Source of the DNA: Coriobacteriaceae bacterium
GTDB taxonomy: Bacteria > Actinomycetota > Coriobacteriia > Coriobacteriales > Atopobiaceae
Reading direction: 5' to 3'
DNA: 42,595 bases
Assembly: GCA_004557505.1 (NCBI GenBank)
Contig: SFGZ01000013.1
Coordinates: forward strand, 1-42,595
In this document: piece after piece, positions 34,032 to 42,516 of the stretch
Layout: each line of letters starts with the position of its first letter
Position numbering within the stretch: position 1 is the first letter of the stretch
The notes under the pieces: model-generated
What the model saw: only the letters and a program-made list of their open reading frames with translations
Databases searched by the model: none
Told to the model about the DNA's origin: nothing
Program-made: the position numbers and the translations under genes

Positions 34032-34343
34032 ATGGCAGGTGAGGGCATGAACGCTCTGGGCGCCATCGAGACCTTTGGCCTCGTCTGGGTGCTCGAGGCC
34101 GGCGACGCCATGTGCAAGGCGGGAGACGTCGAGCTCATCGGCTACGAGAACACCGCCTCCGGTTACATCTCGATCCTGGTCCAGGGCGACGTCGCCGCGT
34201 GCAAGGCGGCCGTCGAGGCCGGCGTCAAGGCCGTGGAGGCCCTGGGCGCCGAGGTCTACAGCTCTGTCGTCATCCCCAGGCCGCATCCCAGCCTGAAGAA
34301 GATCACCGACAAGTACACGGTTGAGAAGCTCCTTCCCTACTAA
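34032..34343 (+). CDS. BMC-H shell protein (hexamer), second paralogue
   Basis: A 103-aa BMC domain protein with GAIETFGLVWVLEAGDAMCKAGDVELIGYENTASGYISILVQ-type pattern and GDVAACKAAVEAGVKAVEALG. The pore loop reads TASG instead of IGST in the preceding paralogue, implying a different pore. The C-terminal VVIPRPHPSLKKITDKYT is a common tail of this class, often at the lumen or exterior face. A strong GGAGGAG site precedes the ATG. Confidence 0.95.
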   Translation: MAGEGMNALGAIETFGLVWVLEAGDAMCKAGDVELIGYENTASGYISILVQGDVAACKAAVEAGVKAVEALGAEVYSSVVIPRPHPSLKKITDKYTVEKLLPY

Positions 34344-34354
34344 GGGGGTGTGCC

Positions 34355-35890
34355 ATGTCACTCATCGATAACGACCTTCTCTCCATACAGGAGGCGCGCA
34401 TCCTCTTGGAGCACGCGGCGGAGTCCGCCGAGGCGCTCGAGGGGTTGCCGGGCACGCTCGTCGACGATTTCTTGACCCACCTCCGCGAGGGGCTTCTCCC
34501 CAAGGCGCAGGAGTACGCCGAGGAGGCCTTTGCGGAGAGCGACTACTGTTCCCCCGAGGACGAGGCCGGGCTCACCAAGTGGGTCGTGACGGACCTCCTC
34601 GACGACGTCTGCTCGCAGACGCCGGTCCAGCGGATCGTGCGCTCGCGCAACGGCTCCTCCGAGGTCTGCCTCCCCAAGGGCGTCGTCGTCTCGCTCCTCC
34701 CCGACTGGCTTGCGGTGCCGACCATGCTGAGCCAGCTCTTCATGGCCGTCCGCTCCAAGAGCCCCATCGTCTTCTCCGCCACGGCCCGCATCCACGGCAC
34801 GTGCGGAAAGGTCATGGAAGACGTGTGGAAGATCGCCGAGTTCTGCCACTACCCGGTGGAGGCCGTCGGCTTCCTCAGCATCTTCTGCCCGGAGGGGGAG
34901 GAGTGGGTCTGCTCCCAGCCCTGCGTGAGGGTGGTCATCGACTCGCGCGAGGACGCCGACGGGCGCTCCTTCGACGCGGCGGGCAGGGACGTGTACTACG
35001 CCACGCTGGGGAACAACCCGGTGTTCGTGGAGTCCACCGCCGACCTCTCGCTCTGCGCGGACGAGATCGTGCTGGGCAAGTCCTACTGCTACGGCATGCT
35101 TCCCGGCGCCGAGCAGAGCGTGGTGGTCGAGAGGGCCGTGAACGCCGGCTTCCAGACGGAGCTCCGCCGGCGCGGGTGCCACTTCCTCTCCGACGAGGAG
35201 GCCGACCGCCTGGTCCGCGCGCTCTTCACGGACGACGGGCGCCCCTACCGCGAGCTGATAGGCAAGAGCGCCTTCGACCTGGCGCGCCGCGCCGACATCG
35301 TGGTGCCCGAGACGACCAAGGTGCTCGTGGTGGAGAAGCCCTACGTCAGCGACCGGAGCTTCTTCTCCAAGGCAAAGTACGGCCCGGTCCTCTCGTACTA
35401 CGTGGAGGACAGCTGGCGCACCGCCTGCGAGAAGTGCATCGAGCTGATCCTGAACAGCGGCCACGGCAACGCGCTCGCCATCTTCTCCAACGACCCCGAG
35501 GTCGTGAGGCAGTTCATCCTCAAGAAACCCGTGGGGAGGGTCCTCGTCAACGTGAGCACCGGCCTGGGCTGCATCGGGTGCCACAGCGACCTGCCCAAGA
35601 CGCTCACCGTCACCGGGTGGGACTGCGCCACCACCTCCGAGCTCGGCGTCACCTACGGCGACTTCGTGCGCAGGCGGCAGGTGGGCATAGGGGGCGGCGC
35701 CCCCGCCCGGGACCTCCTGGGGCGGGCGAGCTCGTGCGACCACCCCCCGGTCGCCATCAAGGTTCACCTTCCAGACCCCGGAGCGGCACGGGAGGGCCGG
35801 GACGAGGGGTCCGAGAGCATTGGCAAGGAGTCGGGGGACTGGTTCTCCGGCGTGGTCGAGGCAATGAAGAACAGTTTTGAAGAGGAGTGA
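34355..35890 (+). CDS. Aldehyde-dehydrogenase-like protein lacking the catalytic cysteine (probable pseudoenzyme)
   Basis: A 511-aa protein immediately upstream of cutC. It aligns with CoA-acylating aldehyde dehydrogenases of the EutE/PduP/AdhE group through the block GKSYCYGMLPGAEQSVVVE (residues 241-259) and through GNNPVFVESTADL and VVPETTKVLVVEKP. In PduP the block reads GASFDYNLPCIAEKS, where the Cys is the nucleophile; here the same position is Pro250, with Cys245 five residues earlier. The N-terminal cofactor region is also altered: LPDWLAVPT replaces the usual APSTNPT. A C-terminal GLGCIGCHS motif is unusual. It is full length and well translated, so selection retains it. Likely a structural, regulatory or altered-chemistry homologue; the active enzyme should lie downstream of the window. 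Confidence 0.8.
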   Translation: MSLIDNDLLSIQEARILLEHAAESAEALEGLPGTLVDDFLTHLREGLLPKAQEYAEEAFAESDYCSPEDEAGLTKWVVTDLLDDVCSQTPVQRIVRSRNGSSEVCLPKGVVVSLLPDWLAVPTMLSQLFMAVRSKSPIVFSATARIHGTCGKVMEDVWKIAEFCHYPVEAVGFLSIFCPEGEEWVCSQPCVRVVIDSREDADGRSFDAAGRDVYYATLGNNPVFVESTADLSLCADEIVLGKSYCYGMLPGAEQSVVVERAVNAGFQTELRRRGCHFLSDEEADRLVRALFTDDGRPYRELIGKSAFDLARRADIVVPETTKVLVVEKPYVSDRSFFSKAKYGPVLSYYVEDSWRTACEKCIELILNSGHGNALAIFSNDPEVVRQFILKKPVGRVLVNVSTGLGCIGCHSDLPKTLTVTGWDCATTSELGVTYGDFVRRRQVGIGGGAPARDLLGRASSCDHPPVAIKVHLPDPGAAREGRDEGSESIGKESGDWFSGVVEAMKNSFEEE

Positions 35891-35892
35891 GA

Positions 35893-38436
35893 ATGGACAT
35901 TAAGGAGTTCGCGAAGGAGCTGTCCGAGGCCACCAAGGACATGTCCGACGAGCAGCGCGCCACCGTCCGCAGGATGTTCGAGAAGGTGGCGGACCAGCTC
36001 GACGTACCCGCCCCCAGCAAGCACGCGACCGCGTGCGGTGACACCCCCTACGACGTGCCCGACGGCCCCACCGACCGCCAGGTCCGCCTGAAGGCCAACT
36101 TCCTCAAGCAGGTTCCGAGCATCACCACATACCGCGCCCGCGCGGTCACCGAGATCATGAAGGCCAACCCCGGCATGCCCAAGATCGAGCTGCGCGCCAA
36201 GGCGTTCCGCCGCTGCTGCGAGACCGCGCCCCTCGTCATCCAGGACGACGAGCTGGTCGTGGGCGCCCCCTGCGGCGCGCCCCGCGCCGGCGCCTTCTCG
36301 CCCGACCTCGCCTGGCGCTGGCTGCGCGACGAGCTCGACACCATCGGGGACCGTCCCCAGGACCCCTTCTACATCTCGGAGGAGGACAAGCAGTACTGCC
36401 GCGACGTCCTGTTCCCGTTCTGGGAGGGCAAGTCGCAGGACGAGATCTGCGAGGACCAGTACCGCGAGGCCGGCGTGTGGGAGCTCTCCGGCGAGTCCTT
36501 CGTCTCCGACTGCTCCTACCACGCGACGAGCGGCGGCGGCGACTCGAACCCCGGGTATGACGTGATCCTCATGCGCAAGGGCATGCTCGACATCCAGCAG
36601 GAGGCCAAGGAGCACCTGGCCCAGCTGGACTACGCCAACCCCGACGACCTGGACAAGATCTACTTCTACAAGAGCGTCATCGACACCACCGAGGGTGTCA
36701 TGATCTACTCCAAGCGCATGAGCGACCACGCCAGGGAGCTCGCCGCCAAGTGCGCCGACCCCAAGCGCAAGGCCGAGCTGGAGCAGATCGCCGACATCCT
36801 GGCCTACGTCCCCGCCCACAAGCCCCGCACCTTCTGGGAGGCCGTGCAGTCCGTCTTCACCATCGAGAGCCTGCTGCCGGTGGAGGAGAACCAGACTGGC
36901 ATGTCCCTGGGCCGCGTGGACCAGTACATGTACCCGTTCTACAAGGCAGACATCGAGACCGGCCGCATCACCCCGTACCAGGCCTTCGACATCGCCGGCT
37001 GCATGCTCATCAAGATGAGCGAGATGATGTGGGTCACCGCCCGCGGGCAGTCCGAGTTCTTTGCCGGCTACCAGCCCTTCGTCAACATGACGCTGGGCGG
37101 CGTCACCCGCCAGGGCCACGATGCGACCAACGACCTCACCTATCTGCTCATGGACGCCGTGCGCCATGTCAAGGTGTACCAGCCCTCCGTCGCCTGCCGC
37201 ATCAACAACAAGTCCCCCGAGAAGTACATGCGCAAGATCGTCGACATCGTGCGCTCGGGCATGGGCTTCCCCGCGTGCCACTTCGACGACACGCACATCA
37301 AGATGATGCTCGCCAAGGGCATCAGCGTGGAGGACGCGCGCGACTACTGCATGATGGGCTGCGTCGAGCCCCAGAAGTCCGGCCGCCTGTACCAGTGGAC
37401 CTCGACCTCCTACACCCAGTGGCCCATCTGCATCGAGCTCACCCTCAACCACGGCGTGCCCCTGTGGTACGGCAAGCAGGTCACTCCCGACCTGGGCGAC
37501 CCCGAGCAGTACAAGACCTACGAGGAGTTTGACGTCGCGGTCAAGAAGACCATCTACTACGTCACCAAGTGGACCGACGTCGCGACCGTGATCTCACAGC
37601 GCGTCGCCCGCGACGTTGCCCCCAAGCCCCTCATGTCCATCATGTTCGAGGGCTGCATGGAGAGCGGCAAGGACGTCTCCGCCGGCGGCGCCATCTACAA
37701 CTACGGTCCCGGCGTCGTGTGGACGGGCCTCGCGACCTACGCCGATTCCATGGCCGCCATCAAGAAGCTCGTCTTCGACGACCGCAAGTACACCCTCACC
37801 CAGCTCTGCGAGGGCCTCAAGGCCGACTTCGTGGGCTACGAGCAGATGCACCAGGATTGCCTCAACGCCCCCAAGTACGGCAACGATGACGACTACGCCG
37901 ACAGCATCGCGGCTGACATCGTCGACTACACCGAGCACATCCACCTGAACTTCAAGACGCTTTACTCGCACATGTCCACCGGCACCCTCTCCATCTCCAA
38001 CAACACGCCCTTCGGCGAGATGACCGGTGCCTCCGCCAACGGCCGCAAGGCCTGGACGCCCCTCTCCGACGGCATCAGCCCCAGCCAGGGCGCCGACCAC
38101 AGGGGACCCACCGCCATCATCAAGTCCGTGTCCAAGCTCTCCAACGACGCCATGAACATCGGCATGGTCCACAACTTCAAGCTCATGAGCGGCCTGCTGG
38201 ACACTCCCGAGGGCGAGAACGGCCTCATCACGCTGCTGCGCACCGCATCGATGTTCGGCAACGGCGAGATGCAGTTCAACTACCTGGACAACAAGACCCT
38301 CATCGACGCCCAGAAGCACCCTGAGCAGCACCGCGACCTAGTGGTTCGCGTCGCCGGCTACTCCGCGTTCTTCAACGAGCTGTGCAAGGACGTCCAGGAC
38401 GAGATCATCAGCCGCACGATGCTCACCAAGTTCTAG
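35893..38436 (+). CDS. cutC: Choline trimethylamine-lyase (glycyl radical enzyme)
   Basis: An 847-aa glycyl radical enzyme from ATG 35893 with GAGGAG before it. The radical motif RVAGYSAFF has Gly822; the thiyl motif GCVEPQKSGRLYQW has Cys490 and Glu492. In the choline pocket, SDCSYHATSGGGDSNPG holds Tyr209 and Asp217. All are shifted by exactly one from the numbering I recall for Desulfovibrio alaskensis CutC (Cys489, Glu491, Gly821, Tyr208, Asp216). Long stretches such as ISRTMLTKF, HATNDLTYLLMDAVRHVKVYQPS and MESGKDVSAGGAI are also CutC-like. It cleaves choline to trimethylamine and acetaldehyde in the microcompartment lumen. The short (~850 aa) form lacks the long N-terminal extension of the Klebsiella type. 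Confidence 0.95.
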   Translation: MDIKEFAKELSEATKDMSDEQRATVRRMFEKVADQLDVPAPSKHATACGDTPYDVPDGPTDRQVRLKANFLKQVPSITTYRARAVTEIMKANPGMPKIELRAKAFRRCCETAPLVIQDDELVVGAPCGAPRAGAFSPDLAWRWLRDELDTIGDRPQDPFYISEEDKQYCRDVLFPFWEGKSQDEICEDQYREAGVWELSGESFVSDCSYHATSGGGDSNPGYDVILMRKGMLDIQQEAKEHLAQLDYANPDDLDKIYFYKSVIDTTEGVMIYSKRMSDHARELAAKCADPKRKAELEQIADILAYVPAHKPRTFWEAVQSVFTIESLLPVEENQTGMSLGRVDQYMYPFYKADIETGRITPYQAFDIAGCMLIKMSEMMWVTARGQSEFFAGYQPFVNMTLGGVTRQGHDATNDLTYLLMDAVRHVKVYQPSVACRINNKSPEKYMRKIVDIVRSGMGFPACHFDDTHIKMMLAKGISVEDARDYCMMGCVEPQKSGRLYQWTSTSYTQWPICIELTLNHGVPLWYGKQVTPDLGDPEQYKTYEEFDVAVKKTIYYVTKWTDVATVISQRVARDVAPKPLMSIMFEGCMESGKDVSAGGAIYNYGPGVVWTGLATYADSMAAIKKLVFDDRKYTLTQLCEGLKADFVGYEQMHQDCLNAPKYGNDDDYADSIAADIVDYTEHIHLNFKTLYSHMSTGTLSISNNTPFGEMTGASANGRKAWTPLSDGISPSQGADHRGPTAIIKSVSKLSNDAMNIGMVHNFKLMSGLLDTPEGENGLITLLRTASMFGNGEMQFNYLDNKTLIDAQKHPEQHRDLVVRVAGYSAFFNELCKDVQDEIISRTMLTKF

Positions 38437-38502
38437 TCAACGGCCGGGAAGGGCCATGGAGAAGTCGCACGTCGTGGTACGAGAAAGAGGGGAGAGGTTG
38501 CC

Positions 38503-39447
38503 ATGAGCCATGAGCAGGGGGGCGTCGAGCGCAAGGCGCGCATCTTCAACCTTCAGAAGTACAACATGTACGATGGCCCCGGCGTGCGCTCCATGGCCTT
38601 CCTGAAGGGCTGCCCGCTTCGCTGCAAGTGGTGTTCCAACCCCGAGAGCCAGCTGCGTGGGCACGAGGTCATGTTCAAGGGCGCCAACTGCGTCAACTGC
38701 GGTGCGTGCGCCGCCGTGTGCCCCGTGGGCGTACACAAGATGGTGGGCGGCGAGCACGTGGTCGACCACAATGTCCAGTGCATTGGCTGCCAACGGTGCG
38801 AGCAGGCCTGCATGTACAGCGCGCTGCAGATCATGGGAGATGACCGCTCGGTCGACGAGATCGTGGAGTTCTTCGACGAGGACTGCGACTTCTATCGCAT
38901 GTCCGGGGGCGGCATCACGCTCTCCGGCGGCGAGGTCCTGGCACAGCCCGAGGCCACCCTGTCGATCCTCATGGCATCCAAGGCCCGCGGATACCACACC
39001 GCGATCGAGACCTGCGGGTACGCGCCCACCGAGACGATCATGAAGATGGCCCAGTACGTGGACCTCTTCCTGTTCGACATCAAGCAGATGGACCCCGTCA
39101 AGCACAAGTACTGGACGGGCGTCAACAACGAGCAGATCCTCTCCAACGTGAGGGACCTCCTCGAGAACGGATACAACGTGCGAGTCCGCATGCCCCTGCT
39201 CAAGGGGGTCAACGACTCCAAGGAGGAGATAGACGCCGTCATCGCGTTCTTCAAGCCCTACCGCTACCAGAAGAACTTCGACGGCGTGGACCTCCTCCCG
39301 TACCACAAGCTGGGCGTCGGCAAGTACACGTCGCTCGGCAGGGACTACGAGATCAAGGACGACCCGTCGCTCTCCGAGGACGATCTCAACCGCGTCGAGG
39401 GCTGGATCAAGGACGCGGACTTCAAGGTCAGCCTCGTACGGCACTAG
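38503..39447 (+). CDS. cutD: CutC-activating enzyme (radical SAM)
   Basis: A 314-aa glycyl radical activating enzyme, directly after cutC. The radical SAM cluster motif CPLRCKWC is at Cys37, Cys41 and Cys44 (CxxxCxxC). It is followed by two ferredoxin-like 4Fe-4S sets: Cys63, 66, 69 and 73 in CVNCGACAAVC, and Cys93, 96, 99 and 103 in CIGCQRCEQAC. MSGGGITLSGGEVLAQPE is the SAM-binding GGE motif. It abstracts hydrogen from the CutC glycine to create the stable radical. Length and three-cluster layout are typical for this subfamily (BssD/CutD-like). AGGGGAGAGG precedes ATG 38503. Confidence 0.96.
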   Translation: MSHEQGGVERKARIFNLQKYNMYDGPGVRSMAFLKGCPLRCKWCSNPESQLRGHEVMFKGANCVNCGACAAVCPVGVHKMVGGEHVVDHNVQCIGCQRCEQACMYSALQIMGDDRSVDEIVEFFDEDCDFYRMSGGGITLSGGEVLAQPEATLSILMASKARGYHTAIETCGYAPTETIMKMAQYVDLFLFDIKQMDPVKHKYWTGVNNEQILSNVRDLLENGYNVRVRMPLLKGVNDSKEEIDAVIAFFKPYRYQKNFDGVDLLPYHKLGVGKYTSLGRDYEIKDDPSLSEDDLNRVEGWIKDADFKVSLVRH

Positions 39448-39507
39448 CGGCGGGACACGAGGGACGCCCCGGGCATCCGGGGCAGGGAAACCAGAGGGGA
39501 GGAAGGC

Positions 39508-40128
39508 ATGCGCTACGTAACCGAGGACGAGCTTCGCGAGGCCTATGCCAAGGCGCCGTTCGGGACCTATGAGCTCCCGGACAACGCGCGTCTCACGCCG
39601 GGCGCCCGCCAGTTCCTGATCGACTTCAGGGTCGACTTCGACTCGGGCGAGGCCGCGCGGCCACCCAAGGCCCATGGCCGGGCGGCGAGGGGCGTTCGCG
39701 GCGCGGACCCCTGCGACCTTGGGGCGCTCGTACACGACGCCAACCTCCTGGGCGCGCGGCTCCGCCTGCTGGCGCGCAGGTCGCTTGGCATCGACAACGC
39801 CGTCGCCCGCAGGGCGGAGGCGCTCGGCCGCAGGTGGCAGGAAGCGCGCACCCCGGCAGACCTGGTCGCCGACCAGCCCAAGGGCGACGTCACGGCCGAG
39901 CCGCCCGGCCCGCCGCCCGCGCCGGCCTTCGACGCCGCCATGCACCCCGCCTTCTTCGAGATGGCTTACGTGCATGCGCAGCTCGGCCGGTATGCCCGCG
40001 CATGGGATAACGCCCGCGACGCCGCGAGGCCGGAGGACGCCCGGACCATAGGCGCCTGGGTGTCGGAGGCGGCGCTCCTGTGCAAGGAGCTGGAAGAGTC
40101 AGTCGCGAGAGCAGAGGGGGAGGTGTAG
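39508..40128 (+). CDS. EutT N-terminal-like BMC protein
   Basis: A 206-aa protein with GAGGGGAGG before ATG 39508. Its first 45 residues, RYVTEDELREAYAKAPFGTYELP and DNARLTPGARQFLIDFRVDF, match the N-terminal unit of EutT and related BMC-operon proteins (helix, then strand with LTPxAxxFL). The rest has a helical bundle (LGALVHDANLLGARLRLLARRS, DNAVARRAEALGRRW) and a Pro-rich linker. Genes of this kind are often annotated as cobalamin adenosyltransferase-like, but a glycyl radical system needs no B12, so the role is more likely structural or in cargo packing. This separation between annotation and need is inference. Confidence 0.72.
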   Translation: MRYVTEDELREAYAKAPFGTYELPDNARLTPGARQFLIDFRVDFDSGEAARPPKAHGRAARGVRGADPCDLGALVHDANLLGARLRLLARRSLGIDNAVARRAEALGRRWQEARTPADLVADQPKGDVTAEPPGPPPAPAFDAAMHPAFFEMAYVHAQLGRYARAWDNARDAARPEDARTIGAWVSEAALLCKELEESVARAEGEV

Positions 40129-40131
40129 GCG

Positions 40132-40980
40132 ATGGTCGATCTGGAGGCCGCGAACCAGAGGCTCGGGGAGCTCCTGGACCGCATTGACCACCCCAGGCCC
40201 GTCAAGGAGGGCCAGAGGCTCTACTGTGGGCTGGACCTGGGCACCGCCTTCATCGTCCTCGTCGTCCTGGACGAGGACGGCAACCCCGTCGACTGTAAGT
40301 TTCGGTTCGCGAGCGTGGTCAAGGACGGCATGGTCGTCGACTACGTGGGCGCCTGTGACATCGCCCGCGAGCTCAAGGAGCAGATCGAGGGGGAGCTCGG
40401 GGTCGAGCTGGAGGAGTGCGCCGTCGCCATCCCACCCGAGACCGGGTCGCTCGACGGTGGCGCCGTCCGCAACGTCGCCGAGAGCACGGGCATGGAGTGC
40501 ATCGCCGTGTTCGACGAGCCCACCGCGGCCAACCTCCTCATCGGCACCAAGGACGGCGCTGTCGTGGACATCGGCGGCGGCACCACGGGCATCTCGGTCT
40601 TCAAGGGCGGGAAGGTCGTGGAGTGCATCGACGAGTCCACGGGGGGCACGCACTTCTCCCTCGTCCTCGCGGGCGCGAAGGGGATGACCTTCGACGACGC
40701 GGAGCGCTACAAGAGGTGCCCGGAGCACCACGCCGAGATCCTGCCCATCGTGGCCCCCACAATCGACAAGGTCACGACGATCATCCAGCGCGCGTGCAGC
40801 GGCTACGACGTCCCCGAGGTGATCCTGGTGGGCGGCACGGCAGAGCTCACGGGCATCGAGGACAGGGTGCGCAAGCGCCTTGGCATCGAGGTCCACAAGC
40901 CCAGCCACCCCATGTTCGTCACGCCCATGGGCATCGCGCTGGGGTGCAGGCTTACGGCCGGGGGGCTCCAGGATGGTTGA
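40132..40980 (+). CDS. EutJ-like Hsp70/actin-fold ATPase (putative chaperone)
   Basis: A 282-aa protein with EutJ length and sequence. Actin/Hsp70-fold motifs are visible: phosphate-1 YCGLDLGTAFIVLVV (residues ~31-45), connect-1-like FDEPTAANLLIG, phosphate-2 VVDIGGGTTGISVF (about 144-157), and the adenosine motif EVILVGGTAELTGIEDRV. EutJ is thought to help fold or assemble BMC cargo. It starts 3 bases after the preceding stop; its end overlaps the next start. Confidence 0.9.
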   Translation: MVDLEAANQRLGELLDRIDHPRPVKEGQRLYCGLDLGTAFIVLVVLDEDGNPVDCKFRFASVVKDGMVVDYVGACDIARELKEQIEGELGVELEECAVAIPPETGSLDGGAVRNVAESTGMECIAVFDEPTAANLLIGTKDGAVVDIGGGTTGISVFKGGKVVECIDESTGGTHFSLVLAGAKGMTFDDAERYKRCPEHHAEILPIVAPTIDKVTTIIQRACSGYDVPEVILVGGTAELTGIEDRVRKRLGIEVHKPSHPMFVTPMGIALGCRLTAGGLQDG

Positions 40981-41278
40981 CATCAAGGTGATCAAGGCCC
41001 CCGCCCCAGGGACCATGCAGATCATCCGACAGAGGAGCGGGGCACGCTGGGGCGAAAACTTTCACCCCGCGGCGGTCGGCCTGGTGCAGGGCAAGCTGAT
41101 CGAGATGGTCGTGGCGAGCGACATCGCCGAGAAGACCGCAGGCGTGACGGTGACCGACGTCAGGGGTTCCTGTCCCCAGAACATGGTGATGCTCGCCATC
41201 GCCGGGGAAACGGCAGAGGTCATGGAGTGCCTGAAGAAGATCCGGGACGGAGGGGACGGAACGCATGATTGTCGGTAA
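40973..41278 (+). CDS. Divergent BMC-like small protein
   Basis: A 101-aa protein from ATG 40973, overlapping the eutJ-like stop. After an N-terminal part IKVIKAPAPGTMQIIRQRSGARWGENFHP it continues AAVGLVQGKLIEMVVASDIAEKTAGVTVTDVRG, then QNMVMLAIAGETAEVMECLKKI, which tracks the BMC fold (helix with DxA, strand, then GxxxxV helix) but with a changed beginning and without the usual pore Gly-Ser. I regard it as a distant BMC-domain protein, perhaps a non-facet or non-hexameric shell or assembly component. It overlaps the following vertex gene by 14 bases. A small unrelated protein cannot be excluded. Confidence 0.65.
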   Translation: MVDIKVIKAPAPGTMQIIRQRSGARWGENFHPAAVGLVQGKLIEMVVASDIAEKTAGVTVTDVRGSCPQNMVMLAIAGETAEVMECLKKIRDGGDGTHDCR

Positions 41279-41534
41279 GCTCATCGGCTCCATCTGGGCC
41301 ACCCGCAAATACGACGAGCTCAACGGCATGAAGCTCATGCGCGTCGAGGTCGTCGCTGGTGACGAGGCCGGCAAGCAGCTGATCTGCGTCGACACCATCA
41401 GCGCGGGCGTCGGCGACCGGGTCATCGTCACCACCGGGTCCTCCGCCTACCTCTTCATGAGGGACGAGTTCCAGAAGAACGCCCCGGTTGACGCAGTGAT
41501 CGTAGGAATCATCGACGAAGACGTGAGTCTTTAG
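41265..41534 (+). CDS. BMC-P vertex protein (EutN/CcmL family)
   Basis: An 89-aa protein with the OB-like EutN/CcmL pattern: MIVGKLIGSIWATRKYDELNGMKLM at the start, then ICVDTISAGVGDRVIVTTGSSAYLF (the G-x-G-D-x-V motif) and VDAVIVGIIDEDVSL at the end. Pentamers of this family cap the twelve vertices of the shell. Its start overlaps the previous gene; AGGGGACGG precedes it. A single BMC-P gene in the visible part is enough for closure. Confidence 0.95.
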   Translation: MIVGKLIGSIWATRKYDELNGMKLMRVEVVAGDEAGKQLICVDTISAGVGDRVIVTTGSSAYLFMRDEFQKNAPVDAVIVGIIDEDVSL

Positions 41535-41548
41535 GAAAGGAGGACGGG

Positions 41549-42472
41549 ATGAAGAGGCTGATCAGCGCCCAGGACGTCATCGCAGCCGCCGAGCGCCACG
41601 AGAAGCTCGTCGTGGACGAGAACACCATCGTGACCGCCCAGGCTCGTGACATCGCCAAGGAGCGCGGGGTCCCCCTCGAGACGGGTTCCGCCACCGCGGG
41701 GTCCGCGCCCCATGCTGAGGCGACGTCCGTGGCGGGGCACCATGAGGAGGCCCATCACGAGGGGCGCCACGAGGGGACCGGGGCCAGGCAGCCCGCGCTC
41801 TCCGCAGACGAGCTGGAGCGCGTCATCTCCGCGGCGTTCGAGAAGGGCATCTGGACCAAGGAGGAGGTCGAGGCCCTCTTCAAGCCCAAGCCCGCAGTCG
41901 ACGCCAACGTCGTCCCCGTGGGGGTCTCCGGTCGCCACATCCACCTCTCCAAGGAGCATCTCGAGCAGCTCTTCGGCACCGGCTACAAGCTCACCCCGAT
42001 CAAGGACCTGAGCCAGCCCGGGCAGTTCGCCTCCAAGGAGTGCGTCACGCTCGCCGGCCCCAAGGGGGTCATCCAGAAGGTCCGCATCCTCGGACCCCTG
42101 CGTCCCAAGACGCAGGTCGAGGTCCTTGCGGGTGACACCTTCAAGCTTGGCATCCCCCAGGCGATCAGGCTCTCGGGCCACCTGGACGGCACCCCGGGCG
42201 TCACCGTGATCGGCCCCAAGGGCACGGTCGTCCTCGATGAGGGCGTCATCGTCGCGGCCCGTCACATCCACATGAACCCCGCCCAGGCCGCCGAGCGCGG
42301 CTTCCACGACGGCCAGGTCGTCTCGCTCAAGGTCGGCGGGGAGCGCGGCGGGACGCTCGACAACGTCATCATCCGCGTGACGGAGAGCGGCAACCTCGAT
42401 TGTCACATCGACACCGAGGAGGCAAACGCCCTCCATGTCAAGTGCGGCTCAACAGTTCAGGTAGTCAGGTAG
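41549..42472 (+). CDS. PduL-type phosphotransacylase with long N-terminal targeting extension
   Basis: A 307-aa enzyme, CutH-like by context, with GGAAAGGAGG before ATG 41549. The two-domain PduL core spans about residues 120-307. GVSGRHIHLS (His130, His132) and ARHIHMNP (His239, His241) are the paired zinc-binding motifs. It converts acetyl-CoA and phosphate to acetyl-phosphate, recycling CoA inside the compartment. The N-terminus (ISAQDVIAAAERHEKLVVD, then NTIVTAQARDIAKERGV) resembles the N-terminal units of EutT/EutQ-type proteins. A His-rich linker with six His in residues 55-74 and a predicted amphipathic helix (residues ~84-112) follow, the latter a typical encapsulation peptide. Extension of ~115 residues is longer than in classical PduL (about 210 aa). 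Confidence 0.92.
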   Translation: MKRLISAQDVIAAAERHEKLVVDENTIVTAQARDIAKERGVPLETGSATAGSAPHAEATSVAGHHEEAHHEGRHEGTGARQPALSADELERVISAAFEKGIWTKEEVEALFKPKPAVDANVVPVGVSGRHIHLSKEHLEQLFGTGYKLTPIKDLSQPGQFASKECVTLAGPKGVIQKVRILGPLRPKTQVEVLAGDTFKLGIPQAIRLSGHLDGTPGVTVIGPKGTVVLDEGVIVAARHIHMNPAQAAERGFHDGQVVSLKVGGERGGTLDNVIIRVTESGNLDCHIDTEEANALHVKCGSTVQVVR

Positions 42473-42516
42473 CGCGGGCGCGCAGGCGCAGGCACTAGAC
42501 CCAGGGAGGAACAAGC

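Noticed and set aside
39508..40128. A true cobalamin adenosyltransferase
   Set aside because: Only the N-terminal unit resembles EutT; the catalytic part is not recognisable and a glycyl radical pathway does not need B12.
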